Below are positions 25,628 to 37,884 of a DNA stretch of 64,000 bases, piece by piece; the first letter of the stretch is position 1; the number at the start of each line of letters is the position of its first letter. Below the pieces are notes generated by a model that ran no database searches, was not told where the DNA came from, and worked only from the letters and a program-made list of their open reading frames with translations. The stretch spans positions 17,732,001 to 17,796,000 of the forward strand of contig NC_083600.1 of the NCBI RefSeq assembly GCF_020882245.1. The letters are read 5' to 3'. Origin of the DNA: Rhopalosiphum padi. Lineage: Eukaryota; Arthropoda; Insecta; Hemiptera; Aphididae. The translations under genes were made by a program, and so were the position numbers.

Positions 25628-28172
25628 CGTTTCGGTAATCACTGCTGCAACTCCCCAGTCCCCACACAATCATAATAATTTTCAATCATTGCATTTTAAA
25701 ACTTATAATAATATGTTTAATAATATATGTTACTATCTGTACATTACCAAAATACCGATTTTAAAGCACTACTTAAACGTAATGATATGGTTAATTTTGT
25801 TGTGTAATTAATAACTATACTAAACTACTTATACTTGTGTGTGTGACGAATAAGAAAAAATGACTACAGAGTAGTATATCTGTAGTACCTACAGATCACT
25901 AATATCTGTATTTTTTTATCTCGAGTATGTAGATTGATTTTTTTTTTTTAATTATTAATAAAAATACCCCCGGCAGCATGTCATTGGGAATTGATTGATT
26001 TTTCTCTCTAATAATTTTTAATATAAATATATAATATATCACATTAATATATATCTACTATCTAGTAAAATAACAGGTATCTATGAATATTTATATTATA
26101 TTTGTACATAACACATATATAATATATCTATATACCTATCTATTTTTGGGAACCGGATATTTGAGTGCACATTATAATATATTGTTTAGGTATAATTAGT
26201 ACAATGTGTAATAACTCATAAATAAATAATAAGTTAAATTCAAATAATTGGAAAGTTAAGTAGTCATTAACTTAAGTTACTGGCATTATTGGCATAAAGT
26301 AATCATATAATTCATATTAAGTACAACTTAAATAGTTAAATGAGTTACACAATATACTAAAAATTTTACCTAAAAATATAAACTTACCTATTATATGTGA
26401 ATATATTTTTTATAATACACAAAAAAACTAAAAATTACAGTATTTATTATACTTATCAATTTATAAATCTAAAGGTTTTTGAATTTTGTTGAATGTTGTT
26501 ACATATTACAAAACTATAGTTACATACTTATATAGTTATTACTATCTGAATTTTCATTGTGGTCGGGTATTAGTATAAAAAATGTGGTGTACAAATTGAT
26601 GCCACTGATTTATACTAAGATAAAGCCCGTGCAACCGAGTCACAACAAATAAGAAATTGGTCAAATATCACTGCTATGTGATCAATCGACCGTATGGTTC
26701 TCAATGATTTATATACAGGGTTTAAAATGGAAAAAAATTCAAGGAGGGACTAATGTCTGCTTATAGTTTTAACCATTCCATATATAATTTTATGTATAAT
26801 GTCTAATGCATATAGTATAATATGTAATATATAAAAATTAAACAGTGATTATGTAACATACTCATTCCACTTTTATTCTCGAATGATGTTCAAATTTGTA
26901 ATTTATTTCATGAAAAATTTAAATCACAAATATTACTACCTTTTTAAAAATAATTAATGTTTTACACAAATTTAATATTTTTAAAGAGAATATTTTTTCT
27001 TATAATACTAAGTTGTTAGTATTGGTTGTCTTTTAAGAACACCCAGACAAAAAATATTTAAATTCTACGCATGATGGCGTGAGCATGCTTAAAAAATCAC
27101 ATTTTACTTATGTATGAATATATAAAGCTCAATTTTACATTATTTAATAAAGAGCTATATAAAATAAACAAACATTAATATTTAATAGGAAAATAATTTG
27201 TATTTTTGTTAATAAATATTTTCTTTAATATTAAATAACATTAATTCATAAAAAATGAAAACCAAGATTTAATCTCAACGGAATTCTGAGTTATATTGAC
27301 TGTTTGGTTATAGTTGGAACGTTCTGATGTACCATACAAATAATTTGTTAAAGGGACACTTTTTAACTACTTTTAGAAGTAGGGCTTTAACCTAACCCCA
27401 GTGTATATACCAATATACCAAATAAATGCATACTTACATACAGAAAATTAAATATATCAAAGAATTTATAACTCTAAACTCTAGTAGCGACATAGTGCAG
27501 GAGAAATTTCCATACATATACGTATGATAACAACGTTTAAAAAAAACATAATTCCTAGCAGATTTTAAAAATTCAACAACATTTTTTTTTAAAGTTTAAC
27601 CCCTTTAGAAACGAAATAATGGAAAATAATATAATAAATGTTTCATTATTTGTGCTACAATGTATGTATGCTGTTTCCAAAAAATAACGTTTTTAATTTT
27701 CACAAAACTCGTATCAGTAGTGAAAATCTCCTACCTTTATACCACCACTCTTTATATATATATATAGAGAGAGAGATAAATAAGAATAAATAAAATTATA
27801 TTCAACATATAATCTATAACTACAAACTACAATGCTAAGTAATTCAATAGTTAAAATGTATAAACAAATAAATTAAAATGAAAGTCAGAGAACAATAATA
27901 ATACATATGTATGTATTGTAACATTTATATTTTATTGTTTAATAACTTTATTATGAAAAAAAATGTATAATATTAAAAATAAATACATTAGGTGAATAAT
28001 TTGCCGTTTGAAAAATTAGTATACCATGATTTATACTTTATATTTATTATTTATAAACATTAACATAAGATAGTAATAATTGTATAATGTTAAATTTTAA
28101 TATTTTATTTTATTGAGGAAAAAAATATATACCTAGCAAATATTATTACGTTGAATTATCATTTAGCATATT
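25628..28172. other. Convergent intergenic region between reductase copy 2 and the tubulin acetyltransferase
   Basis: This is AT-rich DNA between the 3' ends of two converging genes, with no supported coding sequence. Minus-strand AATAAA signals (TTTATT on the plus strand at 28104-28114) lie about 60 bp beyond the acetyltransferase stop and probably end that transcript. A TA/GA microsatellite lies near 27755-27776. Confidence 0.6.
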
Positions 28173-31100
28173 CTATATTGGATAATTCTGGTGGAATATA
28201 TGATCTTGTTTCGCAGAATTTCTATCTTGCTGTGCCTTTTGAAATGCATTTACTTCTTTAAACTGATTTTCAACACTAATATAATTGAAAAAAAAAATTA
28301 ATGAATAAATAAATAACAATTTTAAATTCATACATCTCAATATACTAACAAATTGATCCCTGGGTTGTAATTTGACCCCAAAAATACAGCATTTTCTTGT
28401 ACAGTCTATAAAATAATAATTATATAATACTTTTTTAGTAAATAGTTAAATCATTGAGTAGTATTTACTTCGCCCATTGTTTCATGATATGTTGGTGTTT
28501 CATGTTGTCCTAGCATCGATTGACACGTACAAGCGGATGTTGATATTCTATATAAAATCAAAAATATAATTTAAATTGTTTAAAAAATACACGTAAATAT
28601 GTTATATAAAAATACATAATATTATAGTATTTTACCTATTTACACTATTGTTATAACTCCTTTCGTTGACTAAGAACACAATTTATTATTTTATTAATAC
28701 TTTTTTCTATTTGGTAAATTCAAAATATTTGTAAGTGAAATGTATATTATTATATAATAGTAGGTATATATAAGTTGGATTCTCACATGCATCGTCAAAA
28801 AACTCTTCATAGATTATGAAATTGTTTCCCTGGTTTACAAGTTTAGATAATTGAAAATGTTTCCACATAAACTGCAATAGGTTTTTAGTCGGTTTTTCAA
28901 TAGCCAAATTTTTGGCACATAAATGCATATCCTTTACAAATAAATATAAAACAACAATTATAGTTTTTTTTTTAAATAAAAACAATTTTATAATAATAGA
29001 AATATGATAATTGTTTCACCTCATTATCTCGTAATACATTTATTGCTCTAAGTTAGATCTATAATTTTATTTATAATTTTTAGATTGTAGAATAGTCAAC
29101 AACGATTTACAACATGCTGGATCCCAACATTACATAATACAGTTAACAATACTTATTATTTTGTTGATCCGGACAAGTATTGCATTTAAAACATTCTAGA
29201 GCAGGGATAGCGAACCTATGTCACACACTCACACGTCTCACAGAGTGACATGCGCGCATTATTTCAGTGACACGCCAATTTAAATATAATTCATATTTTC
29301 ATAATTTTTACTTCACTTTCCAAAAAAATTACTAATAATTAGAAATTATTTTAAACTTATTATTGTTATTTGTAATATATTGTAAGATATTATTAACGTA
29401 ATGTCTTAAATTCGTAATCGACGTAATCTGTACTTTGCATTTTCTAATCTCGTAAAATTAAATACGTACAACAAATAAAATCATGTTTATATTATGTTTA
29501 ATTAATTATTTTTTAAGCAAAAAAAGGTCTGAAAAGTTTCTGACACGCGAGGCAAATAAAATCAAACCAAACATTTTGATTTGACACGCAGTTATTAAAA
29601 AGTTCGCCATTCCTGGTCTAGAGGCTATGAAGTTCAACCTAACCTAACCGAAGCAATAGAAAGCGAAGTGTAATCGCAATGCAATTAATGTAGTGTAGTC
29701 GTATTAGGCAGAATCCACGTGATGAATTTCATTATGAAGGATAATAAGAAAACTCGATAGAAAAGATGTATTTGTAAGTTGTAACATTGTAACTATTCTA
29801 AGATATTCCGAGCTTTGACCTCCATCATAATTAAATACTTCTATATTTATTAAATTATTTCTATTATAATTATGATTTTTTTCATTTATATATTTTATCT
29901 AATTATTGTATATATCTTTACTATTATAATATAATATATAAATATCGAAACTATATTAACCTTAATAAATTAATGAATAATGTAATATAAACACACATTT
30001 ATTATTAATTTTTGTTTTTAACTAAATAAGTAATACCATTGATTATATAAATATATAATATTTTATAAAATCAATAGTAATAGCGAGCGGCTATATCATC
30101 AGACTAGTCATTTCTTTAACAAACAAATACTAAAAATAATTAATATGAAATAATTTACTAAAATATGTCTACGTCATCATAGTTACCTTCAGCATGTAAT
30201 CGATAAGGTATTTTCCATAACCTTTGAACTGTCTGGATTCGTGGATGTAGAAATCCATCAAACAGTAAACCATGGTTTCTTTACAGGATCCTACAGCTTT
30301 GTTGTAGAGACATAATTTTTTCCATCCCGTCATTAAAATTCCAACAACAACAAAATGCCTTGACAACAAATACAATTCTTATAATCAACTATATTCTATT
30401 CTGATTGTCAACTTTATTGTTTTATGTATATAAAAATCACTGATAATAAATAAATAAGTTCAAAAATATAAACTTGTGGTAGAAAATGAAAACAGAAAAT
30501 TAATTAATACCTATATGAATTATTGCCACTATATAATATTTTAATGTACAATATTAACTCCTTTATTTAATTAATTTTCTTATTATACAAAATTGATTAA
30601 GTTCACAAAATATATACCTACGGGCTACGAGCTTAATGTACATAAAGGCCGACGGATAATCTACCCGACAATGTTTATAGAGCAAGAACGAGGACATTTA
30701 TATTTTATAGGAGAACGGAATATAAGTGGTAATCAGAAAAAAAGCCCCATTATAGGAAAAAACCGCTCCGTATCAACTATATACATTATTCGTTATTTTA
30801 TTATGATTTACATAATTAAATATAATCATTACTATGTAACATTTCTTTGACATATCTAAAAGTATAACTGCAATCTGCATTTAACATTGTAATTTGTACC
30901 TACATAATTTAAAAAATGTTTAGGGTAAAAATTTAAAATAATTAAAAAAAATTAATTAATATTGTCATTTGTATACAATTTAAATAATAAATTATAGTCT
31001 AATTTTAATAATCTATTATACTATTATGTACCTATAAGGCTATAATCAGTGTCACACTAACATTCTTATTGAGTGGATATAATTATATAAGTTCTAAAGG

Positions 31101-32824
31101 TTTAATATGCATAGGTTGCATCCTCTGCAAAAAAGGTGTCTAGACCTAATAGATGCTATGACTAAGATGTATTTAATTAGTTATAATATATTAATAGAGA
31201 TTATATCTTACGCAGAAGTATTGTGTTCGATCATCATATAGAGGACGTGATCAGAATTGATGAGCATTTCTGCGCTGGTAATCGGCGACCTTAAGTCTTG
31301 TGCCATTGCTGATACTTTGCCCATCTCGTCAATCATCCATCCCATTTTGTTTCTTAAACTTGACAAAAACACAATAAATAATACAATATTGCTTATATTA
31401 CACACCCACTGCAGTATAAGTAAAGTAATTTACTATAATACCATTAATATCTAGTAATTTAAATAAATTATTTCTTAGGAATAGGGGCTAACACAGTAAC
31501 ACATCGTCATAGTTTATCGAGTGTTGACTGTATCGTACGCAAAGATATATTATTGAATTGAAGTTTAACAAATCCATTGAAGTAACCTACTCAATTATGA
31601 GATAAATTAAAAACCTAATGTTCAAAATATCAACTTATTTTTTATATTGTCTAGCTTATGTAGCCAACATATGATACGTAAAAACCATCAGCTCATTCAG
31701 CTCTCTATAAGTTACCTACATAATTTTAGCGCTCCTTAGATTAGAATTTTAACTGCGCCAATACGTTACCTAATAATAGTAATATTAATTTAATTCCTAC
31801 TTATGATAAATTAATACACAATAGTACAATACATAATGCCGTAAATAAATATGGATATTTTACGTATTGATGTGCCGCATAATACATATATTAATATCAG
31901 GGTCGGCCTGGGTACCCGAGGGTCCAGGCAGGAATTATTTTCTGGAGCCCAGCAATAATTTTAAACTGTATTTTGGGGTAACACAGTACAGGGGTCCAGG
32001 AACTATAATACGGCAAGGGCCCAGGCAGGAATCCCAGCCCTCCGCTCTGGCCAGGCCGATCCTGATTAATATATGTAATAATAAGGACTCAGAAGTTAGT
32101 TATAATAAAAAAAAAATGTAGCGCTATAATAATATGCACTTAAAAACACCAATACGTGCAATTAAATACCTTTTAAATATTGGTAAATAAGTAAAAATAG
32201 TAGTAACTAGTAGGATACTTGGAAACTGCACGGTTAGCTCTGGAATTTAAATACCTATAACAAATCTGATAATTGCAGTACAGCGCGTCTGACAAAAGAT
32301 TTAAAAATAGGTAACCAAATTATTGAAAATAAAAAGATTGAATTATCCGATGTCATAACTCATAAGTTTAACAACTAATAATGTAGGTACCTTAAGTACC
32401 TACTTATTATTTCAAAATCAATACATATATATCTTTACATTCGCGTATTTGCATACCTACTTTATTGGAGTTGCATGTATATTGTTTATTTTATAAAAAT
32501 ATTCCTATAAATAGTACTTAAAATTCTAAAATTAATAAAATAGCATTAGAAACCGTAAACACTGGCTTTGATCACCCAACTTCACACCCGCGCTTTAATC
32601 ACAAAAATACAATTTCTTACATCAGGAAAGTGTGAAACAAATTTGTATCTTACTTTCGATGTTTTATAATTTCCCCACAAAAAAAAAATGTATTTATTAT
32701 ATAGAATTTCGGAGTCCTGAATCAATATATATTGCACTTACTCAACGTTATTCTCATATCCCATAGCCGTCAGCGTATTGTCGATCTTCAGCACCTCAAT
32801 ATTGGTCAAGCTATTGAACTCCAT
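28173..32824 (-). CDS. ATAT: Alpha-tubulin N-acetyltransferase (272 aa, eight exons)
   Basis: The enzyme acetylates Lys40 of alpha-tubulin inside microtubules using acetyl-CoA (ATAT1/MEC-17 family). Exons in transcript order are 32742-32824, 31212-31358, 30187-30358, 28787-28931, 28636-28669, 28469-28547, 28350-28405 and 28173-28275; phases join exactly to 272 codons plus TAG. Matches to human ATAT1 include the MEF start, IDEMGKVSAMAQDL (Gln48 aligns with Gln58), SPITSA, GWKKL, CLMDFYIHES (Cys109 aligns with catalytic Cys120), the acetyl-CoA loop QFKGYG, and NNFIIYEEFF. The second catalytic residue, Asp157 in human, is Glu146 here (LAIEKPT). The tail after residue 183 is short, polar and unlike vertebrate tails. 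Introns carry two hAT-type MITEs. Start choice: first ATG of a family-typical MEF N-terminus. The identification is firm. Confidence 0.92.
29202..29615. mobile_element. hAT-type MITE in an acetyltransferase intron (414 bp)
   Basis: The left end CAGGGATAGCGAAC and the reverse complement of the right end, CAGGAATGGCGAAC, form the terminal repeat. Flanks TTCTAGAG (29194-29201) and GTCTAGAG (29616-29623) match at 7 of 8 positions. Internal GACACGC repeats are typical of such elements. It lies in the intron 28932-30186. Confidence 0.82.
31898..32064. mobile_element. hAT-type MITE in the first acetyltransferase intron (167 bp)
   Basis: Its ends are CAGGGTCGGCCTGG and, as reverse complement, CAGGATCGGCCTGG. 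Perfect flanking duplications ATTAATAT are at 31890-31897 and 32065-32072. It is much GC-richer than its surroundings. The ORF across it is spurious. Confidence 0.88.
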
Positions 32825-33955
32825 GGTACCACACGTATCTAAATAAAATAAGGTACTTTTCCGTGTCCGCGAAAATTGTTTGGTTCAACAATATTATAGT
32901 ACAGCTACTTAGTACTTACATCAGCCGCGTGTTTACTGTTGTATAATATAATAGTTGCTATGTTATAAGTGTTATAACGTTTCAACGAGTGTGTCAGGGC
33001 TCGTTATGTAATCATGTGTAGGGTAATGTGAAATGGCGTTTACGACGGGAACGACTAGTGACTATGGTAGTAAGATTTCAGGTCTACAGCACTGATTTGT
33101 AACAGGACATCGGGCTACAGCGTACAGCGTTCCTGCGGGAGATGCGCAACACGGCCGGACAGGCTGTTATAAAGCGAGAACAGAAAACAATTCGGTTGTA
33201 AACGAACGGGTTGCCTGAAAATTAGGAATTCACTTGCCTCTCTTTCTATAGAAAGATTTAAAAACCTATTAAAACAGAGTGTTGATGATGAAATGTCTGA
33301 TGACTTTAGGAGTGATGGTTCGAAATGATCGAGTAGTCTAGAGGGTGATTACCCTGTGTCATCACATTTCGAATCTGGTCCGATCTTCAAAATATTTTTT
33401 AGTAGCAAATTTGAAGTTGTCAGTGGTTTTAAGAATGAGGAGTCAATAATAGGAAAATATTGTACTTTTAAGTTTTTTTAATAGTTGAGAAAATAAGAAA
33501 AGAAATTGGTATTAAGATAATACCACCAGTTTTCGGTAGAATCACATTAGGTACAAATATACAATTTTTTGTATTTTTAAAGGAATAATCGTCGAATACA
33601 TTTTTAAATTACTATTTGATCACTATAATCATTCATTTGAAATTTTCAAAAATGTCTGACGTTTGACCCTTATGAGCTACCTAGGTATTTAAAGACAATT
33701 GATTTTTTCAATTTATATTGATAAAATTTTGTTTTTTTAGTCATAAAGCTTGAGAATGCATTACAATAATTTGTTCTTTTAGTAATTAAAAATATTTAAA
33801 ACAGTCAAAATGTAATAAAATTAGAAATTAATAAAAAAAACTATTTTAGTTATTTTGCTGTAGGTACTTACCTAATTCAAAAAATATTTATTTTACACTT
33901 TTTGTATTACTACACAATATCATTTTTTACATACCTAGGTAATTATTATCTATAC

Positions 33956-34241
33956 CAGCGGTTCTCAAACTGCGGTACGTGAAAGACTACATGGTAGTAC
34001 ACGGATGGTCATTTTTGGATAATAAACCCATTCAATTATTTAATTAATATCTTATTTTAAAAAACTAATACATAAAAAATAATTATACTGTAGTTGTAGT
34101 ATTTTACTGCCTTATTATTTAAAAAAAATGTATCTAACTGTACAATTTGGATTTTGAATCATTCAATGTATAGTCATTAGTAGTACACGTCTGATTGATA
34201 ATACACCTAAGTGGTACGTAAAAAAAGTTTGAGAACCGATG
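33956..34241. mobile_element. hAT-type MITE with perfect 8-bp target duplication (286 bp)
   Basis: The left end CAGCGGTTCTCAAACT and the reverse complement of the right end, CATCGGTTCTCAAACT, are near-identical. Duplications ATCTATAC flank it at 33948-33955 and 34242-34249. The GGTTCTCAAACT terminus is common in hAT-derived MITEs of animals. Confidence 0.9.
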
Positions 34242-34489
34242 ATCTATACATTTATAAATTATACAAGAAAAAAAATACTAATATTATTTAATAATGAAAT
34301 AATATGCCAAAATATCAATGTAAACTCACTAACATAATAAATGTATCATATTAATTTAGAAACAAAAAATTAAGGAATGATAAATGAATTATACAATGAT
34401 GGCCACTAATTTTTACTTTATAACTAATTAAAAAATAATACACATAAATGCAATAAGTTGTACACTTCAAGTAAACTAAGAGTATAGAG

Positions 34490-34776
34490 CTGGAGTGACG
34501 AACCAAAAAGGGTCAAGTGCCAAATTTTTCCAATCAAGAATTTTTGATGTTCCCAAAGGAAACTATATTGTCTAAGGATAAAAATAAAGTTACAGATTTA
34601 TTATTTTACTTTATTAAGTAGGTACACATATTTTTGTAATTATAATTTTTTAAATTTGTTTCTTTCAATTTCTTATAACTAAAATTTTTAATAATTTCAA
34701 ATTTTTTGCGTGACATTAAAATTTGACCAACGTCAACTTCATCTTTGGCACACATATCATAGGATCGCCACCCCTG
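34490..34776. mobile_element. Older hAT-type MITE (about 287 bp)
   Basis: The left end CTGGAGTGACGAACC and the reverse complement of the right end, CAGGGGTGGCGATCC, match imperfectly. The flanking 8-mers do not match, so the copy is old or its edges have eroded. Confidence 0.55.
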
Positions 34777-35253
34777 AAATCTCTACTAACTTTATAATAT
34801 ATTTAATTAGTTTGTTATATTGATTATATAATATAGTTTTAATAAAAAAAAAAAATAATAAATAGATATATTAAATACATTTAATCATAAAAATTACAAA
34901 TTATACAATTATAGCATTAACATATTACTAATAAAAATAACAAATCAACCTAATCAACACTTTTGATGAAAAGTGAAAACAAAAATTATAATTATGTCTT
35001 ACCATTCTAATTGATTAAAAAGAAATATACTTATGTATGTTTAAAAATTATTTATCAATTTAAATAATGATCAATGAGTATATACAATATAACAAAATAA
35101 CATTGATTATGTGTTCCTTTACAAATGTTTATAATTTATGTACATACAAATTTGATGGTTTGAACTCAATTGGAATCATAAAACAAAATAAAAATAATTT
35201 ATTCTTTACCATGAGAGTAATATACAAATATCAATATGTATAAAAAATATTCA

Positions 35254-37725
35254 TCACATTGAATTTAACTCTTTAATAAGATTGACAATTTCAGTTGCTG
35301 TTGTGTAACGTTTACTAAGTTTATGTTCCAATGATTGATTGATGTAGACTGAAGCTCTGAACATTCTGTCCAGTACAATACACTTGTTTGCATTGGGGAC
35401 ACCATATTTGCCAATAGACATTTGCGAAATTATATATCTTGATGGATTGGTGACAATGCTCAAGCTCCACGATGGCATAGTTTTTGAAAGTTCTAACATC
35501 AAGTCTTTTAAATTATTTTTTTCATAAGCCACACCCTCTCTAATAGGTTCTAATTTGTACTCTACATCTATATTTCCACTTACATAATTTAAGTTTAATC
35601 CTGACTTGGAATCAGCGTCTTTAACTATGGGCGATATAGTTACCATTGATGGTGTCACTGATTTGGAGTACTTTTTTTGGAATACAGAAAGGGGCTCATC
35701 TACAACTGTTCTCCTAAGAGTGTTGATAGGGATGTCAAAACGTTTAGAAAGGAGTTGAATTTCAAGTTCACTATGAGATTCTAATTCATTTTCAACGGAT
35801 TGCAAACACAATCCTGGAGAGTACTTAAGTACTTTTTTTGACATGTTTTTAATAACTCTTTGAGGTGATACCATGGCACTAGGGACTTGCGGTCGTGGTG
35901 TACTGTTTGCTTTCTTAGGACAAGACTGTACCTCAATAGTCTCAGGTTCTGGTGTTTTTTTCTTTAAATTTTGGTTAGCTGATTCTCTACATTGTCGGCT
36001 GATAGCTTCAGATAGTATAGCCATGCCATAACTCATTTCAGTATTTTCAGGGCTTATCGTTGAAACTGATAAATAATCAGAATCGGATATTGGTTCTAGT
36101 GTACTTAAATGTGATTGTTGAACATTTTTATTGGAAAATGAACTCTCAATACCTGTTGTAGGTATTATAGAAATATTAGATAAAGTTCCACTAGATAGTG
36201 TATTATAAACAATGGGTTCAGACACAGCTTCATTACAAACAGCTGGTATTGAATCATTGAGAGGAATATTGAACGTAATTGATATACCATCATTTTGCAC
36301 AACGGGAACATTTATTGATGACCTATCTATATTATCACAATCAGTACTTGAGGTATAAATCAAAGGTGAATTTGTAGGATCTAATTGTTCAAACACCTTA
36401 GTTTTAACTTTTTTACAGTTAGAATTTTTTGATTTTTGAGTTTTTGGTATTCTTTTAACTGTCTTACAGTTATTAACATCTAATGTTGAATCATTAGAAA
36501 ATTCTTCATTGCTAGATTTTGGTAAAATTTTAAACAATTTGTCTCCACTCCACTCATCACTCCATATTTTTTTAATCTTAGGCGGTTTATTACCTCTAAG
36601 CATCATGGTATCATCATCAAAGTTTTGAGATAACTTTAATGCTTCATCAGTGTACAAAGTCTCACAAATGTTGCCCGAATTTTGAGATTGCTCTAAATTG
36701 ACTTCATTATTACATATATTATCAAAATCAGATTTTTGACATTTTTCTTTTTTTATTGAAGTACGGCTACGTTTTCTAGGAATTTCAATTTTGTTGCTTG
36801 TTTCATGTTCATCAGTTGCACCATTTATATTTATGCTATTTACAGCAGGTTTTTTCCTATTGGAAACAATAAGTTTAGATGTTTTACTATTGGAAGCTTG
36901 TGGTTTAACACAATTATCATTTACTTGAAGTTCATCAAGTTGATCAACATTGTTTACATTATTTGTCATGGATTTTTTTTTATTAGAAGTATTAGATTTT
37001 GGTGTTTTAATCTTAGGAGCTTTTGTTGAATTATCATTGTTGCTTTCTTCAAGTTCATAAGATGTGTTATTTTTGCTAACATTGCTCAGTATAGGTTTTT
37101 TTTTGTTTGATGTAATAGATTTAAGTGTTTTAGTTTTTGGAGATTTAAATGTACCAACAGAGTTTTCAGTTTTTGCAACTTCATTAATTGGATTATCTTT
37201 ATTTACATCATGTATTACAGGCTTTTTTTTAACAGCAATGATAGATTTAGATATTTTAAATTTAAGAGGTTTTGATGAACTCTGTATGGAAGTTGTTTCT
37301 TCATCATCTATAAAATTGTTTGAACAAGGTGTAGCATTAGATATTACACTAAGATCATCATTAATTAAATAGCTTTCATTAGACTTTACAGAAGAAGAAT
37401 CTTGGATTTTGTTTTTATTTTGTTCTTTATGAGGAGTATCAGTTGTTTTTCCCGATTCAATCTTAATCATCAATTGGGGTTTTTTGGTCATGCATTTTTT
37501 TTTTTTTACATTTTCTGATTGATTACTATCTTCTATATTAGGTTTAGTACGTTTTCTAGATATCCTTACAGATCTTTTTACATCAGCACTAGATTGATTG
37601 CCTGTATCAGCATTGTTTGATAACACCGAAACAACAGCTTCATTATTAGATGTTGGCAGGTCATCATAACGCAGCAGCTTCACAGCACAATTTAAATTCA
37701 TGTTGTCAATTAACTTGGTAGTCAT
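35254..37725 (-). CDS. Unrecognised lysine/serine/asparagine-rich protein with internal repeats (823 aa)
   Basis: I do not recognise the family. One long open exon runs from ATG at 37725, with an in-frame TAA a few codons upstream, to a stop at 35254. Residues 1-150 are polar, with a nuclear-localisation-like KKKK at 74-77. Residues 152-315 hold four imperfect tandem repeats of about 41 residues, built around a basic SNKKKP core and an acidic, asparagine-rich tail. Residues 316-650 are low complexity with many SP/TP sites and basic patches such as PRKRSR. The last 90 residues (about 735-823) look folded: hydrophobic alternation, PSWSLSIV, RYIIS, KCIVLDRMFRASVYI. This part is the likely functional domain. 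Composition suggests a nuclear, perhaps chromatin-associated, protein, but that is inference. A splice acceptor sits 21 bp before the ATG. Confidence 0.85.
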   Translation of the reverse strand: MTTKLIDNMNLNCAVKLLRYDDLPTSNNEAVVSVLSNNADTGNQSSADVKRSVRISRKRTKPNIEDSNQSENVKKKKCMTKKPQLMIKIESGKTTDTPHKEQNKNKIQDSSSVKSNESYLINDDLSVISNATPCSNNFIDDEETTSIQSSSKPLKFKISKSIIAVKKKPVIHDVNKDNPINEVAKTENSVGTFKSPKTKTLKSITSNKKKPILSNVSKNNTSYELEESNNDNSTKAPKIKTPKSNTSNKKKSMTNNVNNVDQLDELQVNDNCVKPQASNSKTSKLIVSNRKKPAVNSININGATDEHETSNKIEIPRKRSRTSIKKEKCQKSDFDNICNNEVNLEQSQNSGNICETLYTDEALKLSQNFDDDTMMLRGNKPPKIKKIWSDEWSGDKLFKILPKSSNEEFSNDSTLDVNNCKTVKRIPKTQKSKNSNCKKVKTKVFEQLDPTNSPLIYTSSTDCDNIDRSSINVPVVQNDGISITFNIPLNDSIPAVCNEAVSEPIVYNTLSSGTLSNISIIPTTGIESSFSNKNVQQSHLSTLEPISDSDYLSVSTISPENTEMSYGMAILSEAISRQCRESANQNLKKKTPEPETIEVQSCPKKANSTPRPQVPSAMVSPQRVIKNMSKKVLKYSPGLCLQSVENELESHSELEIQLLSKRFDIPINTLRRTVVDEPLSVFQKKYSKSVTPSMVTISPIVKDADSKSGLNLNYVSGNIDVEYKLEPIREGVAYEKNNLKDLMLELSKTMPSWSLSIVTNPSRYIISQMSIGKYGVPNANKCIVLDRMFRASVYINQSLEHKLSKRYTTATEIVNLIKELNSM

Positions 37726-37811
37726 TGAGAATATTTATCAATAATAACTAAATTAAAAATTATATAATTAATCATATTAATTATATTGATATAACAATAT
37801 AATATACATAC

Positions 37812-37884
37812 TTAAATTTCAAGATAAAATACATAACCATTGGTTAAATCTTGATTATTCTGCAATCGTCTTTAACTGAATCAC
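37812..37884 (-). other. Probable non-coding 5' exon of the 823-aa gene
   Basis: On the minus strand a TTTTAG acceptor precedes 37884 and a GTATGT donor follows 37812. The next acceptor (AATTTAG, ending just before 37746) opens the coding exon, leaving a short intron of about 65 bp. A possible first exon with a GTAAGT donor lies around 39398-39790. This is inferred from splice signals only. Confidence 0.45.

Larger units (their letters stand above)
32825..35253. other. Intergenic region upstream of the tubulin acetyltransferase, with two hAT-type MITEs
   Basis: The first 400 bp (32825-33230) are GC-richer and should contain the promoter and leader of the minus-strand acetyltransferase. Elements lie at 33956-34241 and 34490-34776. 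Toward 35200, TTTATT at 35198-35203 is a minus-strand AATAAA about 50 bp past the stop of the next gene. No other gene is supported. Confidence 0.55.

Noticed and set aside
33120..33330. Open frame of about 35 codons with ERFKNLLKQSVDDEMSDD on the plus strand
   Set aside because: It resembles the tail of a retroelement or a lost exon, but no upstream domain can be joined and it lies in the acetyltransferase promoter region.
36805..37372. Plus-strand ORFs opposite the 823-aa gene
   Set aside because: They are shadows of the repetitive minus-strand coding sequence, with hydrophobic composition caused by reverse-complemented Lys/Asn codons.
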